Below are positions 1 to 6,305 of a DNA stretch of 20,131 nucleotides, piece after piece. Origin of the DNA: CAZLWF01 sp031972835 (GTDB lineage: Bacteria; Patescibacteriota; Minisyncoccia; Phycocordibacterales; UBA9973); the NCBI GenBank assembly GCA_031972835.1, contig DALYDX010000014.1:1-20131 (forward strand), read 5' to 3'. Position numbers and translations under genes: made by a program. Below the pieces are notes generated by a model that worked only from the letters and a program-made list of their open reading frames with translations, was not told the origin of the DNA and did not search any database. Each line of letters opens with the position of its first letter. Within the stretch, counting starts at the first letter, position 1.

Positions 1-26
1 TGAATTCAGAATTCTCATATATATAA

Positions 27-121
27 ATCCACACTTTCTAAAAAGCCTTGCGCAGCTCGACTGGAGCGAGCAGAGCAAAAATCCAGCAGGATTTTATGTG
101 TGCTTTTTAAAAGTGGTGGAT
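27..121. repeat. Long inverted repeat with two nested hairpins
   Basis: Arms 27-46 and 102-121 pair over about 19 bp with only two single-base bulges (C38 and G116). Inside the loop are two smaller perfect stems: 55-59 with 67-71 (GCTCG/CGAGC) and 78-84 with 89-95 (AAAATCC/GGATTTT, loop AGCA). The result is a cruciform-like element. It lies outside any gene, about 70 bp before the trxB promoter. It could be a REP-type dispersed repeat, the terminator or tail of an upstream gene beyond the window, or a structured RNA. I saw no second copy in this window. Confidence 0.6.
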
Positions 122-190
122 AAAAGAAAGGTTTCTAGAAACCAAACGACATATAACCGATTGCACAACAGGAGTCATTTCGTCTAAATT

Positions 191-218
191 TTGCACATTT
201 TGGACTCTGCGTTATAAT
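191..218 (+). promoter_or_regulatory. trxB promoter, nearly leaderless
   Basis: A -35 TTGCAC (191-196) and a perfect -10 TATAAT (213-218) are separated by 16 bp. The ATG follows only 8 nt after the -10, so transcription should start within about two bases of the start codon. There is no room for a ribosome binding site. Confidence 0.75.
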
Positions 219-226
219 CATAGCCT

Positions 227-1156
227 ATGATATACGATCTAATAATTTTAGGAGGAGGGCCAGCTGGAGTTTCTGGCGCTGTTTACGCTGCACGTAAAAG
301 ATTAGAAACTTTGATAATAGCCGAAGAGTTCGGAGGACAATCAAGCGTCTCTGAAACTATCTACAACTGGATTGGGACTAAAGCTATATCTGGCGCAGAG
401 CTCGCAAAGAGCCTGAAGAATCATGCCGAAGACTACAATGGAAAATCTCTCACACTCATGGAAGGTGTCCGCGGAGAGAAAATTGAAAAGAAAGACGATA
501 TCTTTGTCGTCAGTACAAACGATGGCAAACAAATCGAAACTCGAAGTGTACTCATCACGACTGGATCAAAGAGACGCAAGATCGATGTTCCTGGAGCAGT
601 AGAATATGAAAACAAAGGTATCACATATTGTGCATCGTGTGACGGTCCACTTTTCTCTGACCAAGACGTCGTAGTGATCGGCGGAGGTAACGCAGCTTTT
701 GAATCAGCACTCCAACTTGTCGCATATTGTAAGAGTGTGACTCTGATACACCGCAGTGCTGAATTCCGTGCCGATGAAGTAACAGTAGAGAAACTCCGCG
801 CAAATCCAAAAGCAAAAATCATAACCGACGCAGAAACTACAAAAGTTAGTGGTTCACAATTTGTAGAATCTATAAGCTATAAAGATAAAAATACAGGAGA
901 AGAGATTACTCTCCCAACATCTGGAATATTCGTAGAAATTGGCCAACTCCCAAATACTGACTTTTTGACTGGATTTGTAGAGCTCGACAAGGAGAAGAAG
1001 ATAATCGTCGACCCTATGAACCAACGTGCCTCTGTGGCCGGTATATGGGCTGCAGGAGACGCTACAAATGGCCTCTACCACCAGAACAACATAGCAGCTG
1101 GAGATGCTGTAAAAGCCCTCGAAGACCTGTATATCTGGGTTCACAAGAATAAATAG
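227..1156 (+). CDS. trxB: Thioredoxin reductase (NADPH, FAD-dependent)
   Basis: This low-molecular-weight thioredoxin reductase transfers electrons from NADPH through FAD and a redox disulfide to thioredoxin in the cytoplasm. The 309 residues match the family length. The FAD-binding GGGPAG is at residues 9-14, the redox-active CASC at 135-138 followed by DG, the NADPH-binding GGGNAA at 152-157, the HRSAEFRA segment at 175-182, and the second FAD motif AAGDA at 275-279. The C-terminal part (NGLYHQNNIAAGDA) differs somewhat from the usual enterobacterial sequence, but the isoalloxazine-contacting AAGDA motif is intact. It is a single-gene unit with its own promoter and a hairpin terminator. A thioredoxin-like or AhpF-related partner would be elsewhere; none is in the window. 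Confidence 0.93.
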   Translation: MIYDLIILGGGPAGVSGAVYAARKRLETLIIAEEFGGQSSVSETIYNWIGTKAISGAELAKSLKNHAEDYNGKSLTLMEGVRGEKIEKKDDIFVVSTNDGKQIETRSVLITTGSKRRKIDVPGAVEYENKGITYCASCDGPLFSDQDVVVIGGGNAAFESALQLVAYCKSVTLIHRSAEFRADEVTVEKLRANPKAKIITDAETTKVSGSQFVESISYKDKNTGEEITLPTSGIFVEIGQLPNTDFLTGFVELDKEKKIIVDPMNQRASVAGIWAAGDATNGLYHQNNIAAGDAVKALEDLYIWVHKNK

Positions 1157-1164
1157 ATTGCTCA

Positions 1165-1193
1165 AAAAAGACCTTACAGTGCAAGGTCTTTTT
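1165..1193 (+). terminator. Intrinsic terminator of trxB
   Basis: A perfect 11-bp stem (1165-1175 with 1183-1193, AAAAAGACCTT/AAGGTCTTTTT) closes a 7-nt loop and ends in a T run, 9 bp after the trxB stop codon. Its T tract runs directly into the -35 box of the next gene. Confidence 0.88.
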
Positions 1194-1195
1194 AC

Positions 1196-1224
1196 TTGAC
1201 TTTTCAACATAATTATGATATTAT
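1196..1224 (+). promoter_or_regulatory. Promoter of the gene at 1250
   Basis: TTGACT (1196-1201), a 17-bp spacer and an extended -10 TGA-TATTAT (TG at 1216-1217, hexamer 1219-1224). The predicted start is near 1231, leaving a leader of about 19 nt without a Shine-Dalgarno motif. Confidence 0.7.
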
Positions 1225-1249
1225 TTTAATAACTAAATGTACCCACAAA

Positions 1250-1600
1250 ATGATAAATAAGAACTATGAGCTCTCATTAAAATTACATCTGGTTTTAAAA
1301 GCCATAGATGAAATAATGATGTATTCACCCTCGAACAAAGCATTTAAAAAATACTTTGAGAAAAAGTTTTATACCGGCATTATCCCTATCATCAAGAAGG
1401 ATAATCCACAAATAGCACACAGAAATACAATGTTCAGTAGTAATAATTTTTTTAGCATTATAGATAATACCTTGGAAATATCTACTGAGCTTGAAAAGAC
1501 TTTAGAGGCTGAGAAAAGAAAGAATGTTGTTATTGGTTTAAAAGTTCTAGAGGAAAAGCTCGAAGAACTTTTAGATATTGCCAGAAAGTTCATTGGATAA
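1250..1600 (+). CDS. Unrecognised 116-residue helical protein
   Basis: I do not recognise this family. I chose the ATG at 1250 because an in-frame TTG at 1196 is itself the promoter -35 box and would be upstream of the transcription start. The protein is predicted soluble and largely alpha-helical. Its middle is basic (repeated Lys), and residues from about 75 to the end (ELEKTLEAEKRKN onward, EEKLEELLDIARKF) look like a charged amphipathic or coiled-coil helix. There is no signal peptide or membrane segment. It is monocistronic, AT-rich, and sits between hairpin terminators beside another orphan gene. It could be a small DNA/RNA-associated or phage-derived protein, but nothing seen here shows this. 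Confidence 0.6.
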   Translation: MINKNYELSLKLHLVLKAIDEIMMYSPSNKAFKKYFEKKFYTGIIPIIKKDNPQIAHRNTMFSSNNFFSIIDNTLEISTELEKTLEAEKRKNVVIGLKVLEEKLEELLDIARKFIG

Positions 1601-1609
1601 AGTAAGAGT

Positions 1610-1648
1610 AACCCCTGCTTCAATTGAAGCAGGGGTTTAATGTTTGAC
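1610..1648 (+). terminator. Palindromic terminator, copy 1 of a 39-bp repeat
   Basis: Positions 1610-1637 form a perfect 28-nt palindrome (core GCTTCAATTGAAGC, flanked by CCCCT/AGGGG and AA/TT), 9 bp after the stop of the preceding gene. The 39 bp at 1610-1648 recur at 2045-2083 with one mismatch (G1642 versus A). The repeat extends beyond the hairpin through TTTAATRTTTGAC, so it carries the first bases of the next -35 box. Confidence 0.8.
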
Positions 1649-1672
1649 ATATATATAATAAAATGTTATTAT
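1644..1672 (+). promoter_or_regulatory. Promoter of the gene at 1689
   Basis: A consensus TTGACA (1644-1649), a 17-bp spacer and an extended -10 TGT-TATTAT (hexamer 1667-1672). The predicted start is near 1679, giving a leader of about 10 nt, A-rich and without a ribosome binding site. The -35 box lies partly inside the repeated terminator element. Confidence 0.75.
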
Positions 1673-1688
1673 ATAAAAAACAAAAAAT

Positions 1689-2039
1689 ATGGAGAATATT
1701 TTATTAGAAATTTTGCCTAAAGATTTTAATACTTTTATTTTCATGGCAAGTTCTTGGCAAAATTCAGAAACCGAAGAGGTTGCTGAAAATATTGTATATA
1801 TTCAAAAAGAACTCAATCCTGACGCATGGTCCCCTTTTACATGGGAACAGTACCAATATCTGAGCATTAGAAATACTAGCCCAGATGATAAAATAGTTTT
1901 AGATGCGCTTGTAAAAGGAGGCAAGCCGACAACGATTACTTCCTGCTGTCTTAGTGCCGGATATCTAACAAAAAACGATTCCGAACAATACGTAATAACT
2001 GAGAAATTTCTAAGTGTGATCAAGAAATTCAAAAAATAA
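1689..2039 (+). CDS. Unrecognised 116-residue protein
   Basis: I do not recognise this family. The protein is predicted cytoplasmic, with no signal peptide or membrane helix. Around residues 58-106 the pattern (SIRNTSPDDKIVLDALVKGGKPTT, then a CC pair, LSAGYL and YVITEKFL) resembles a small winged-helix or helix-turn-helix unit with a short beta-wing. That is only a weak impression. The gene is flanked by the two copies of the 39-bp terminator repeat and has its own strong promoter, so it looks like a self-contained cassette. It has the same length as its upstream neighbour, but the two proteins do not align by eye. Confidence 0.6.
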   Translation: MENILLEILPKDFNTFIFMASSWQNSETEEVAENIVYIQKELNPDAWSPFTWEQYQYLSIRNTSPDDKIVLDALVKGGKPTTITSCCLSAGYLTKNDSEQYVITEKFLSVIKKFKK

Positions 2040-2044
2040 GAACA

Positions 2045-2083
2045 AACCCCTGCTTCAATTGAAGCAGGGGTTTAATATTTGAC
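2045..2083 (+). terminator. Palindromic terminator, copy 2 of the 39-bp repeat
   Basis: Positions 2044-2073 form a perfect 30-nt palindrome with the same GCTTCAATTGAAGC core as copy 1, 4 bp after the stop of the gene at 1689. The copy ends in TTTGAC (2078-2083), but here no -10 and no plus-strand gene follow, so the -35 remnant is an orphan. Confidence 0.8.
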
Positions 2084-2098
2084 CAGCATAAGAATAAA

Positions 2099-2122
2099 GA
2101 AAACCACCAGAAGGTGGTTTTT
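2099..2122 (-). terminator. Intrinsic terminator of the gene at 2142-2915
   Basis: An 8-9 bp stem (AAACCACC at 2101-2108 with GGTGGTTT at 2113-2120, loop AGAA) is flanked by A and T runs. It therefore works as a minus-strand terminator about 20 bp past the stop codon and may also be bidirectional. Confidence 0.75.
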
Positions 2123-2141
2123 ATTTTATTACACAAATTGA

Positions 2142-2915
2142 TTAACCAATCAACAAAGTGAGCCTGTTGGTTGAATACTCTAGATTTCTCGATATCCATT
2201 CCCCATTAGGCTTATTGGAAAATCTTTTAAATGAATTCTCATTCTCTTTGAAAAATTCAAATAAAATCTTTCTCGAAAACTGCTCCAACCTAAGCTCAAG
2301 GTTTTGGTTTATCAGTGTAGAAAAATTCCTCAGAGCTTCCATGGGATTAACTCCGGGATCTTTGTGAATTTTTAAGACTATGGACTCCTTAAATTGAGCG
2401 AGCATTTTATTCTCACAATCAATCTTTAGGTCTCTCAAAAAATTCGAATCAAATGGGTCTGCAATTTGGAAAATCAGACATGAATTTTGTATATTATTTA
2501 TATATACTAAAATCCGGCTTGTCTCCCTGAAAGTCTTTGATTTATCAAGTGAAATTCTCAAAAGACCTCTTATACCCTCACTTTCAGACTTTACTCCTTC
2601 TCTTGTCCCTATATCATCTGAAAGCAGCAATAATAAATTGAGTCTCTTGAGATCTTGCCTATAAATAGCTATGTATATCTCAGCAGATAATTTTTCTGCA
2701 ATATAATGTTTGACTGCTTTCTTGGACCAGTAGTTCATCTTTGAATACAGAGACCTGATTTGCTCTCGTGTATTTAAATAACTACTGACATCCAAAGGAT
2801 TCTCAAAGAATGCCTTTGCGTTTCTTTTGTTGAAATATGCGAGGATCAAACCCTTACATATTGAGAAAAGGATAAATAATCCAATTACTACCAATGCACC
2901 TAAAAGCTCTTTCAT
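2142..2915 (-). CDS. Unrecognised membrane-anchored protein, 257 residues
   Basis: I do not recognise this family. Residues 4-28 (LLGALVVIGLFILFSICKGLILAYF) form one hydrophobic helix with a basic NKRNAK stretch after it, so the remaining 225 residues probably face the cytoplasm. That part is charged and predicted mainly helical (segments near 45-75, 85-95, 118-150, 165-225), with no catalytic motif, nucleotide-binding loop or metal site that I can see. It is monocistronic, with a good extended -10 promoter and its own terminator. It is AT-rich like the two orphans to its left, and opposite to them in direction. Confidence 0.65.
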   Translation of the reverse strand: MKELLGALVVIGLFILFSICKGLILAYFNKRNAKAFFENPLDVSSYLNTREQIRSLYSKMNYWSKKAVKHYIAEKLSAEIYIAIYRQDLKRLNLLLLLSDDIGTREGVKSESEGIRGLLRISLDKSKTFRETSRILVYINNIQNSCLIFQIADPFDSNFLRDLKIDCENKMLAQFKESIVLKIHKDPGVNPMEALRNFSTLINQNLELRLEQFSRKILFEFFKENENSFKRFSNKPNGEWISRNLEYSTNRLTLLIG

Positions 2916-2949
2916 AATTATAGTTTTTTATTTGTACGATTATTGAGTA

Positions 2950-2978
2950 TACGATAACATGACTAAACTGACATGTCA
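2950..2978 (-). promoter_or_regulatory. Promoter of the gene at 2142-2915
   Basis: On the minus strand, a consensus TTGACA (2973-2978), a 17-bp spacer and an extended -10 TGT-TATCGT (hexamer 2950-2955). The leader is about 28 nt and A/T-rich, with no ribosome binding site. A TATACT lies 6 bp further downstream but at poor spacing. Confidence 0.65.
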
Positions 2979-3016
2979 AGAAAATAGGCACAGTATTTGA
3001 TCAGTATTGAATAGTT

Positions 3017-3042
3017 AAAACCGCTTCAGCTGAAGCGGTTTT
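3017..3042 (-). terminator. Palindromic terminator of speD
   Basis: A perfect 26-nt palindrome (GCTTCAGCTGAAGC core with CC/GG and AAAA/TTTT flanks), just after the speD stop. It shares the GCTTCA-NN-TGAAGC core and following TTTAATATTT with the repeats at 1610 and 2045, so all three appear to be one terminator family. Confidence 0.82.
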
Positions 3043-3049
3043 TTAATAT

Positions 3050-3439
3050 TTAAGCTATATTCTTCTCAGGATATTTTTTGCCTCGGATTATGAAGTTCGT
3101 TTCTGTATCAGTGAGTTTGAATTCTTTGATGAAATAATCTTCAATATATTTCTGATCCATACCGTTCTTGCAGGTATACACATCGATACTTACAAATCCC
3201 CTTTTTGGAAATGTATGGATACTAATATGACTTTCCTCTATCACTACAAATCCACTCCAACCGCCTGGATCTTTGTCGTCGTTGCCTTTTGCAAAATACA
3301 CGACTGGCTCAGCCAATATGTGCATGTCGAGTAGTTCAGGCAGATTTTTAAGACAAGCCAGCACTACATCTTTACTATTTAGTAATTCTTCATCTCCCCC
3401 GTAACCGTCTAGGGTTACATGTTCTCCAAAATGATTCAT
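3050..3439 (-). CDS. speD: SpeD-family pyruvoyl-dependent decarboxylase proenzyme
   Basis: The family proenzyme self-cleaves at a Glu-Ser bond, turning the serine into a pyruvoyl cofactor. Classical members decarboxylate S-adenosylmethionine for spermidine synthesis. The 129 residues match the short prokaryotic form. The cleavage site is EESHISIHTFP, with cleavage expected between E69 and S70. H75 and C90 lie at the same spacing from the serine as the processing and catalytic His and Cys of the Thermotoga enzyme (S63, H68, C83). HTFP replaces the common HTWP, and residues 50-60 (AKGNDDKDPGG) are longer than usual before the cleavage strand. No spermidine synthase (speE) is beside it. Some SpeD homologues in CPR bacteria are known to have become ornithine or arginine decarboxylases, so the substrate is open. 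It is monocistronic with a leaderless promoter. Confidence 0.88.
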   Translation of the reverse strand: MNHFGEHVTLDGYGGDEELLNSKDVVLACLKNLPELLDMHILAEPVVYFAKGNDDKDPGGWSGFVVIEESHISIHTFPKRGFVSIDVYTCKNGMDQKYIEDYFIKEFKLTDTETNFIIRGKKYPEKNIA

Positions 3440-3445
3440 TGAATT

Positions 3446-3453
3446 ATTTTAGC
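3446..3453 (-). promoter_or_regulatory. speD promoter, leaderless
   Basis: On the minus strand, an extended -10 TGC-TAAAAT (hexamer at 3446-3451) sits exactly 6 nt before the speD ATG. The -35 is weak (TTTAAA-like at 18 bp). This places the transcription start at or next to the start codon. Confidence 0.55.
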
Positions 3454-3486
3454 ATGAAATCTGTGAACTTTTAAAGCTTAAAAACT

Positions 3487-3849
3487 TTATTTGCGTAAAA
3501 TCTTTTCCATTGCTCTGCCTTTTGCAAGCTCATCAATCAATTTATCTAGATATCGAACAGACTGCATTATTGGGTCTTTTATTTCTTCTACGCGCACTCC
3601 ACAAACTACACCAGTAATTAAACTTCGTGCAGGATTTAGCTTGGGAGCTTCAATAAAGAAATGCTCGAAATCAGTTTTCTTTTTTATTTGTGCTTTTAAC
3701 TTTGCATCAGTATAGCCAGTAAGCCATTTTAGTATTTCATCCACCTCTTTTTTTGTACGTCCTTTTCTTTCTGCTTTTGCTATATACAGAGGATACACGC
3801 TTGCAAAAATCATTTTGCGTACACGCTCATTTGTTTTTTCATTTTCCAT
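3487..3849 (-). CDS. DUF2200 family protein
   Basis: The 120 residues match the DUF2200 family along their full length. Diagnostic segments are FASVYPLYIAKAERKGR (15-31), a Trp-Leu-Thr-Gly-Tyr motif (42-46), DFEHFFIEAP (60-69), and a highly conserved C-terminal half containing ITGVVCGVRVEEI, RYLDKLIDELAKG and MEKILRK. The family is widespread in bacteria and its function is unknown to me. It is predicted cytoplasmic with no signal peptide. The gene lies directly downstream of tRNA-Glu on the same strand, with its own extended -10 in the gap and an 8-nt space to the ATG, so it may also receive read-through from the tRNA promoter. Confidence 0.88.
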   Translation of the reverse strand: MENEKTNERVRKMIFASVYPLYIAKAERKGRTKKEVDEILKWLTGYTDAKLKAQIKKKTDFEHFFIEAPKLNPARSLITGVVCGVRVEEIKDPIMQSVRYLDKLIDELAKGRAMEKILRK

Positions 3850-3857
3850 ATATATTA

Positions 3858-3866
3858 ATTATAGCA
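3858..3866 (-). promoter_or_regulatory. DUF2200 gene promoter, nearly leaderless
   Basis: On the minus strand, a perfect extended -10 TGC-TATAAT (hexamer 3858-3863) lies 8 nt before the ATG. A matching -35 is not evident; that position falls within the tRNA 3' end. The extended -10 may substitute. Confidence 0.55.
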
Positions 3867-3877
3867 AAATGTCGCGG

Positions 3878-3949
3878 TGACCCTACGCGGAATCGAACCG
3901 CGCTTCCATCCTTGAGAAGGATGTGTCCTAACCGATAGACGATAGGGCC
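3878..3949 (-). tRNA. tRNA-Glu (anticodon CTC)
   Basis: A complete 72-nt cloverleaf can be drawn on the minus strand. The acceptor stem GGCCCTA/TAGGGTC has one G-T pair, the D arm starts GTCTA and contains GGTTAGGAC, the anticodon stem CATCC/GGATG closes loop TTCTCAA with anticodon CTC (reads GAG), and the T arm CGCGG/CCGCG closes loop TTCGATT. The D-arm pattern is typical of tRNA-Glu. The discriminator is A, where many bacterial tRNA-Glu have G. The 3' CCA is not encoded (CCG follows), so a CCA-adding enzyme is required. CTC is usually a minor isoacceptor next to TTC. Confidence 0.95.
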
Positions 3950-3961
3950 ATTTGCTTGGAG

Positions 3962-3990
3962 AATATACCAATTTTTATGACTTTTCGCAA
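3962..3990 (-). promoter_or_regulatory. tRNA-Glu promoter
   Basis: On the minus strand, TTGCGA (3985-3990), a 17-bp spacer and an extended -10 TGG-TATATT (hexamer 3962-3967), 12 nt before the mature tRNA 5' end. It overlaps the region of the divergent plus-strand promoter at 4005. Confidence 0.7.
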
Positions 3991-4004
3991 ATAACTTTCG
4001 AGTA

Positions 4005-4010
4005 TATAAT
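4005..4010 (+). promoter_or_regulatory. -10 element of a leaderless promoter for the gene at 4017
   Basis: A perfect TATAAT ends 6 nt before the ATG at 4017, so the mRNA should begin at the start codon. The -35 is poor. This promoter is back to back with the tRNA-Glu promoter. Confidence 0.5.
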
Positions 4011-4016
4011 CAAATT

Positions 4017-4580
4017 ATGAATCTAATCACAAAAAAACAGACTTTTATACTCCTTGGATGCTTAGTAGTAATATTACTCATCGGACTACTCCCAGACAAA
4101 GGCTCTCGTCCTACTATATTGGTCCAGCAAGACCGAGAAAATATATCTGATCTATCTGCCGAGATAAAGCAGTTGGTAATAGATAGTGCCGAAAACAACC
4201 TAGAGCTTTCATACAGTCTTGCACTAATGTCGCAAAATTTTTTATACAAAGATGGATCTATTGAAGATATTTTTCTAAAGCAGATGGAGAGTCGTTTTAA
4301 AGGCGCGGGTATCCCACTTCGTATCGAAAGCGCACCCGAATTTGTGTTATATAGTTTCAAAAATGGAGACGATGTCGAATGGATAATCTGGCTAGACGAG
4401 AATTTTACAGATGCATCTGACCTAACTGCAAACTTCCCTGCCAAAGGTTCTATGGTGCGAACAGAACGTTTTCTGAGCTATACAGAGATAGAACCTCTAA
4501 TACGTGGATACTTGATAGAAGACGGATCAGCAAAAATCCTAGTCTCTACAACTCCAGTTTTTATTTCAATCGATAAATAG
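4017..4580 (+). CDS. Unrecognised protein with an N-terminal membrane anchor, 187 residues
   Basis: I do not recognise this family. Residues 9-25 (TFILLGCLVVILLIGLL) after a short MNLITKKQ n-region form a membrane anchor or uncleaved signal, so the remaining ~160 residues are probably outside the membrane. They look mixed alpha/beta: a helical part (about 40-95), then alternating strands (LRIESAPEFVLYSF, DVEWIIWLDENF) and a C-terminal strand-rich tail (AKILVSTTPVFISID). No catalytic motif is visible. The gene converges on ftsI, with only 9 bp between the two stop codons and no hairpin terminator. Confidence 0.65.
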   Translation: MNLITKKQTFILLGCLVVILLIGLLPDKGSRPTILVQQDRENISDLSAEIKQLVIDSAENNLELSYSLALMSQNFLYKDGSIEDIFLKQMESRFKGAGIPLRIESAPEFVLYSFKNGDDVEWIIWLDENFTDASDLTANFPAKGSMVRTERFLSYTEIEPLIRGYLIEDGSAKILVSTTPVFISIDK

Positions 4581-4589
4581 ACTTTAAAA

Positions 4590-6305
4590 CTACATACTGT
4601 CCGGAGTTACGTTGTAGTACGTACTCAGATATTTTGCTGTATCTACAAGTGGACCAGAAAGAGTCTGTGCAGAATACTTTACTCCTTTTGGATCCATGAT
4701 GTACATGAAGATCAAGAATTGTGGATCATATGCTGGGAAATATCCAAATATTGAGTGAAGGTGCTTGTCGTCATAGTATCCACCTCCACTCTCGAGTGCC
4801 ACCTGAGCCGTACCAGTCTTCACCGCTAGAGAATAATGCGGGAAAGACAGCCCGTAAGTCTTCATCATGGTCTCACCTACCACAGTCAGCATCTTTGTAA
4901 TCGTATATGCACTTTCTGGTTTTATAACTTGCCTACCTGGTTCGTATTCTACTTTTTCACTAGTTCCATCCGTATAGCGAATCTCTTTCACCAAGTGCGG
5001 AGTTACATACTGTCCGTTGTTTGCAAACACAGTAAATGCTCTCAATGCTTCTACGGGAGTCAGTGCTATGCCTTGTCCGAACGCAGCTGTAGCGTATTCG
5101 ATTTCACGAGTACTTTTCAAGTTCGCAACAAGGCCACTTGTCTCATTTGGTAAATCTATACCTGTCTTTTCTCCAATTCCAAAGGACAACATATAATCGC
5201 GAAATTTATCGTGACCCAACTTTTGCATGACAAATATACTTCCAGTATTCAATGACTCGTTCAACACATCTTGCATCGTAGTTCCTGGTCCGCGACCTTT
5301 CAGATCGAAGTTATTTATCTTTTTAGTATTCAAAATTACAAAACCTTGGTCGTTGTAAGAAGTTTCTGGAGTAATCACGCCTGCATCGAGCCCTGCAGAT
5401 ATAGTCAGAGGTTTTATAACAGAACCAAACTCGTATACGTTTTCTACGTTGTTGTTTCCATAGAGTACTGGATTTGTAACATCTTTGAAATTGTTCAAGT
5501 CATAGCCTTCTACACGCGCCATAGCTAGTAACTCTCCGGTACGTGGGTCGATGATCATACCACCTGCAAAGTCTGCTCCCCAGCGCTCTTTGGCAGTCGC
5601 AAGCTCTTCTTCGAATCTAGTCTGCACTGAAGGCTCGATCGAGAGCACGATATCTCCATCTTTTTCTTCTCGATTGAAAACAGTATCTTGGATATTTGCG
5701 AATATCTCCGCAAAGAAATTCATATACATGGATTCTTTTCCACGAGAAAGTGTCTCGTTATAACTACGCTCTAGTCCATATCTTCCTGATAAGTCGTCAC
5801 CTTTGTACGCTACGAATCCTAGGGTCTGCGAAGCCAAAGTATTACCAGGATAGAAGCGAATCTTTTCTTTGTACACATCTATACCAGGCAATTTTAGCGC
5901 AGTGATACCGTCGGCGATTTCTTTGGTTTGCCTCGTCGCGATTTCCTCGTATGGGTCACTAGTCTTTTTCGTCATGTTTATAAAAGCGTCGTGTTCAAGT
6001 GGTACAAATGCACTAAGCTTCAAGAAAGTATCCTCTGCATCGAGTATCTCCTTGGGTGTTATGGCAATCTTGAAAAGTGTCTGTAGTGTTGCTGCAGATA
6101 CTAGAGTATCGTCTTTGGTAGAGAAATAAATACTACCTCGGTCAAACATGCTTCCAGAAGGTGTTGCGTACTGCCTATCAGCTCTTTCCTTATACATATT
6201 GCTGTGTACAATCTGAATAGAAAAAAGCTTTACTATTATGAGTAGTATGACTAAAACAAAACAAACTATTAAAATACGAATTCTAACTAGAAAACTAGAG
6301 TTCAT
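4590..6305 (-). CDS. ftsI: Division-type class B penicillin-binding protein (FtsI/PBP3-like)
   Basis: This is a septal peptidoglycan transpeptidase acting outside the membrane. The 571 residues show an N-terminal membrane helix (about 9-32), a pedestal domain (about 45-225) and a C-terminal transpeptidase domain. The active-site motifs are present: SVIK with the nucleophile S295 and K298, SLN at 351-353 (SSN in many FtsI), and KTG at 496-498. The RGSIY that replaces the usual RG-x-I-x-DRNG (56-60) is unusual, since the DRNG part is missing. There are no PASTA repeats. The call as FtsI rests mainly on position: its start overlaps the ftsL-like gene by 11 bp and it ends the mraZ-rsmH-ftsL cluster. 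No ribosome binding site precedes it, so translational coupling is likely. Confidence 0.88.
   Translation of the reverse strand: MNSSFLVRIRILIVCFVLVILLIIVKLFSIQIVHSNMYKERADRQYATPSGSMFDRGSIYFSTKDDTLVSAATLQTLFKIAITPKEILDAEDTFLKLSAFVPLEHDAFINMTKKTSDPYEEIATRQTKEIADGITALKLPGIDVYKEKIRFYPGNTLASQTLGFVAYKGDDLSGRYGLERSYNETLSRGKESMYMNFFAEIFANIQDTVFNREEKDGDIVLSIEPSVQTRFEEELATAKERWGADFAGGMIIDPRTGELLAMARVEGYDLNNFKDVTNPVLYGNNNVENVYEFGSVIKPLTISAGLDAGVITPETSYNDQGFVILNTKKINNFDLKGRGPGTTMQDVLNESLNTGSIFVMQKLGHDKFRDYMLSFGIGEKTGIDLPNETSGLVANLKSTREIEYATAAFGQGIALTPVEALRAFTVFANNGQYVTPHLVKEIRYTDGTSEKVEYEPGRQVIKPESAYTITKMLTVVGETMMKTYGLSFPHYSLAVKTGTAQVALESGGGYYDDKHLHSIFGYFPAYDPQFLIFMYIMDPKGVKYSAQTLSGPLVDTAKYLSTYYNVTPDSM

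Noticed and set aside
27..121. The folded element as an integron attC site
   Set aside because: The expected RYYYAAC/GTTRRRY ends are absent and there is no integrase or cassette array.
433..822. A 129-residue minus-strand open frame inside trxB
   Set aside because: It lies wholly opposite a conserved enzyme gene and has no recognisable domain or promoter.
1196..1249. An upstream TTG start that would lengthen the gene at 1250 by 18 residues
   Set aside because: The TTG is part of the -35 hexamer TTGACT, and the predicted transcript starts near 1231, so these codons would not be transcribed.
1610..3042. The three similar palindromes as a CRISPR array
   Set aside because: There are only three, spaced by whole genes, each just after a stop codon; they are terminators.
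4581..4620. A hairpin terminator between the convergent gene at 4017 and ftsI
   Set aside because: Only 9 bp separate the two stop codons, and the partial CTACA/TGTAG pairing nearby is imperfect, within ftsI coding sequence and without a T run.
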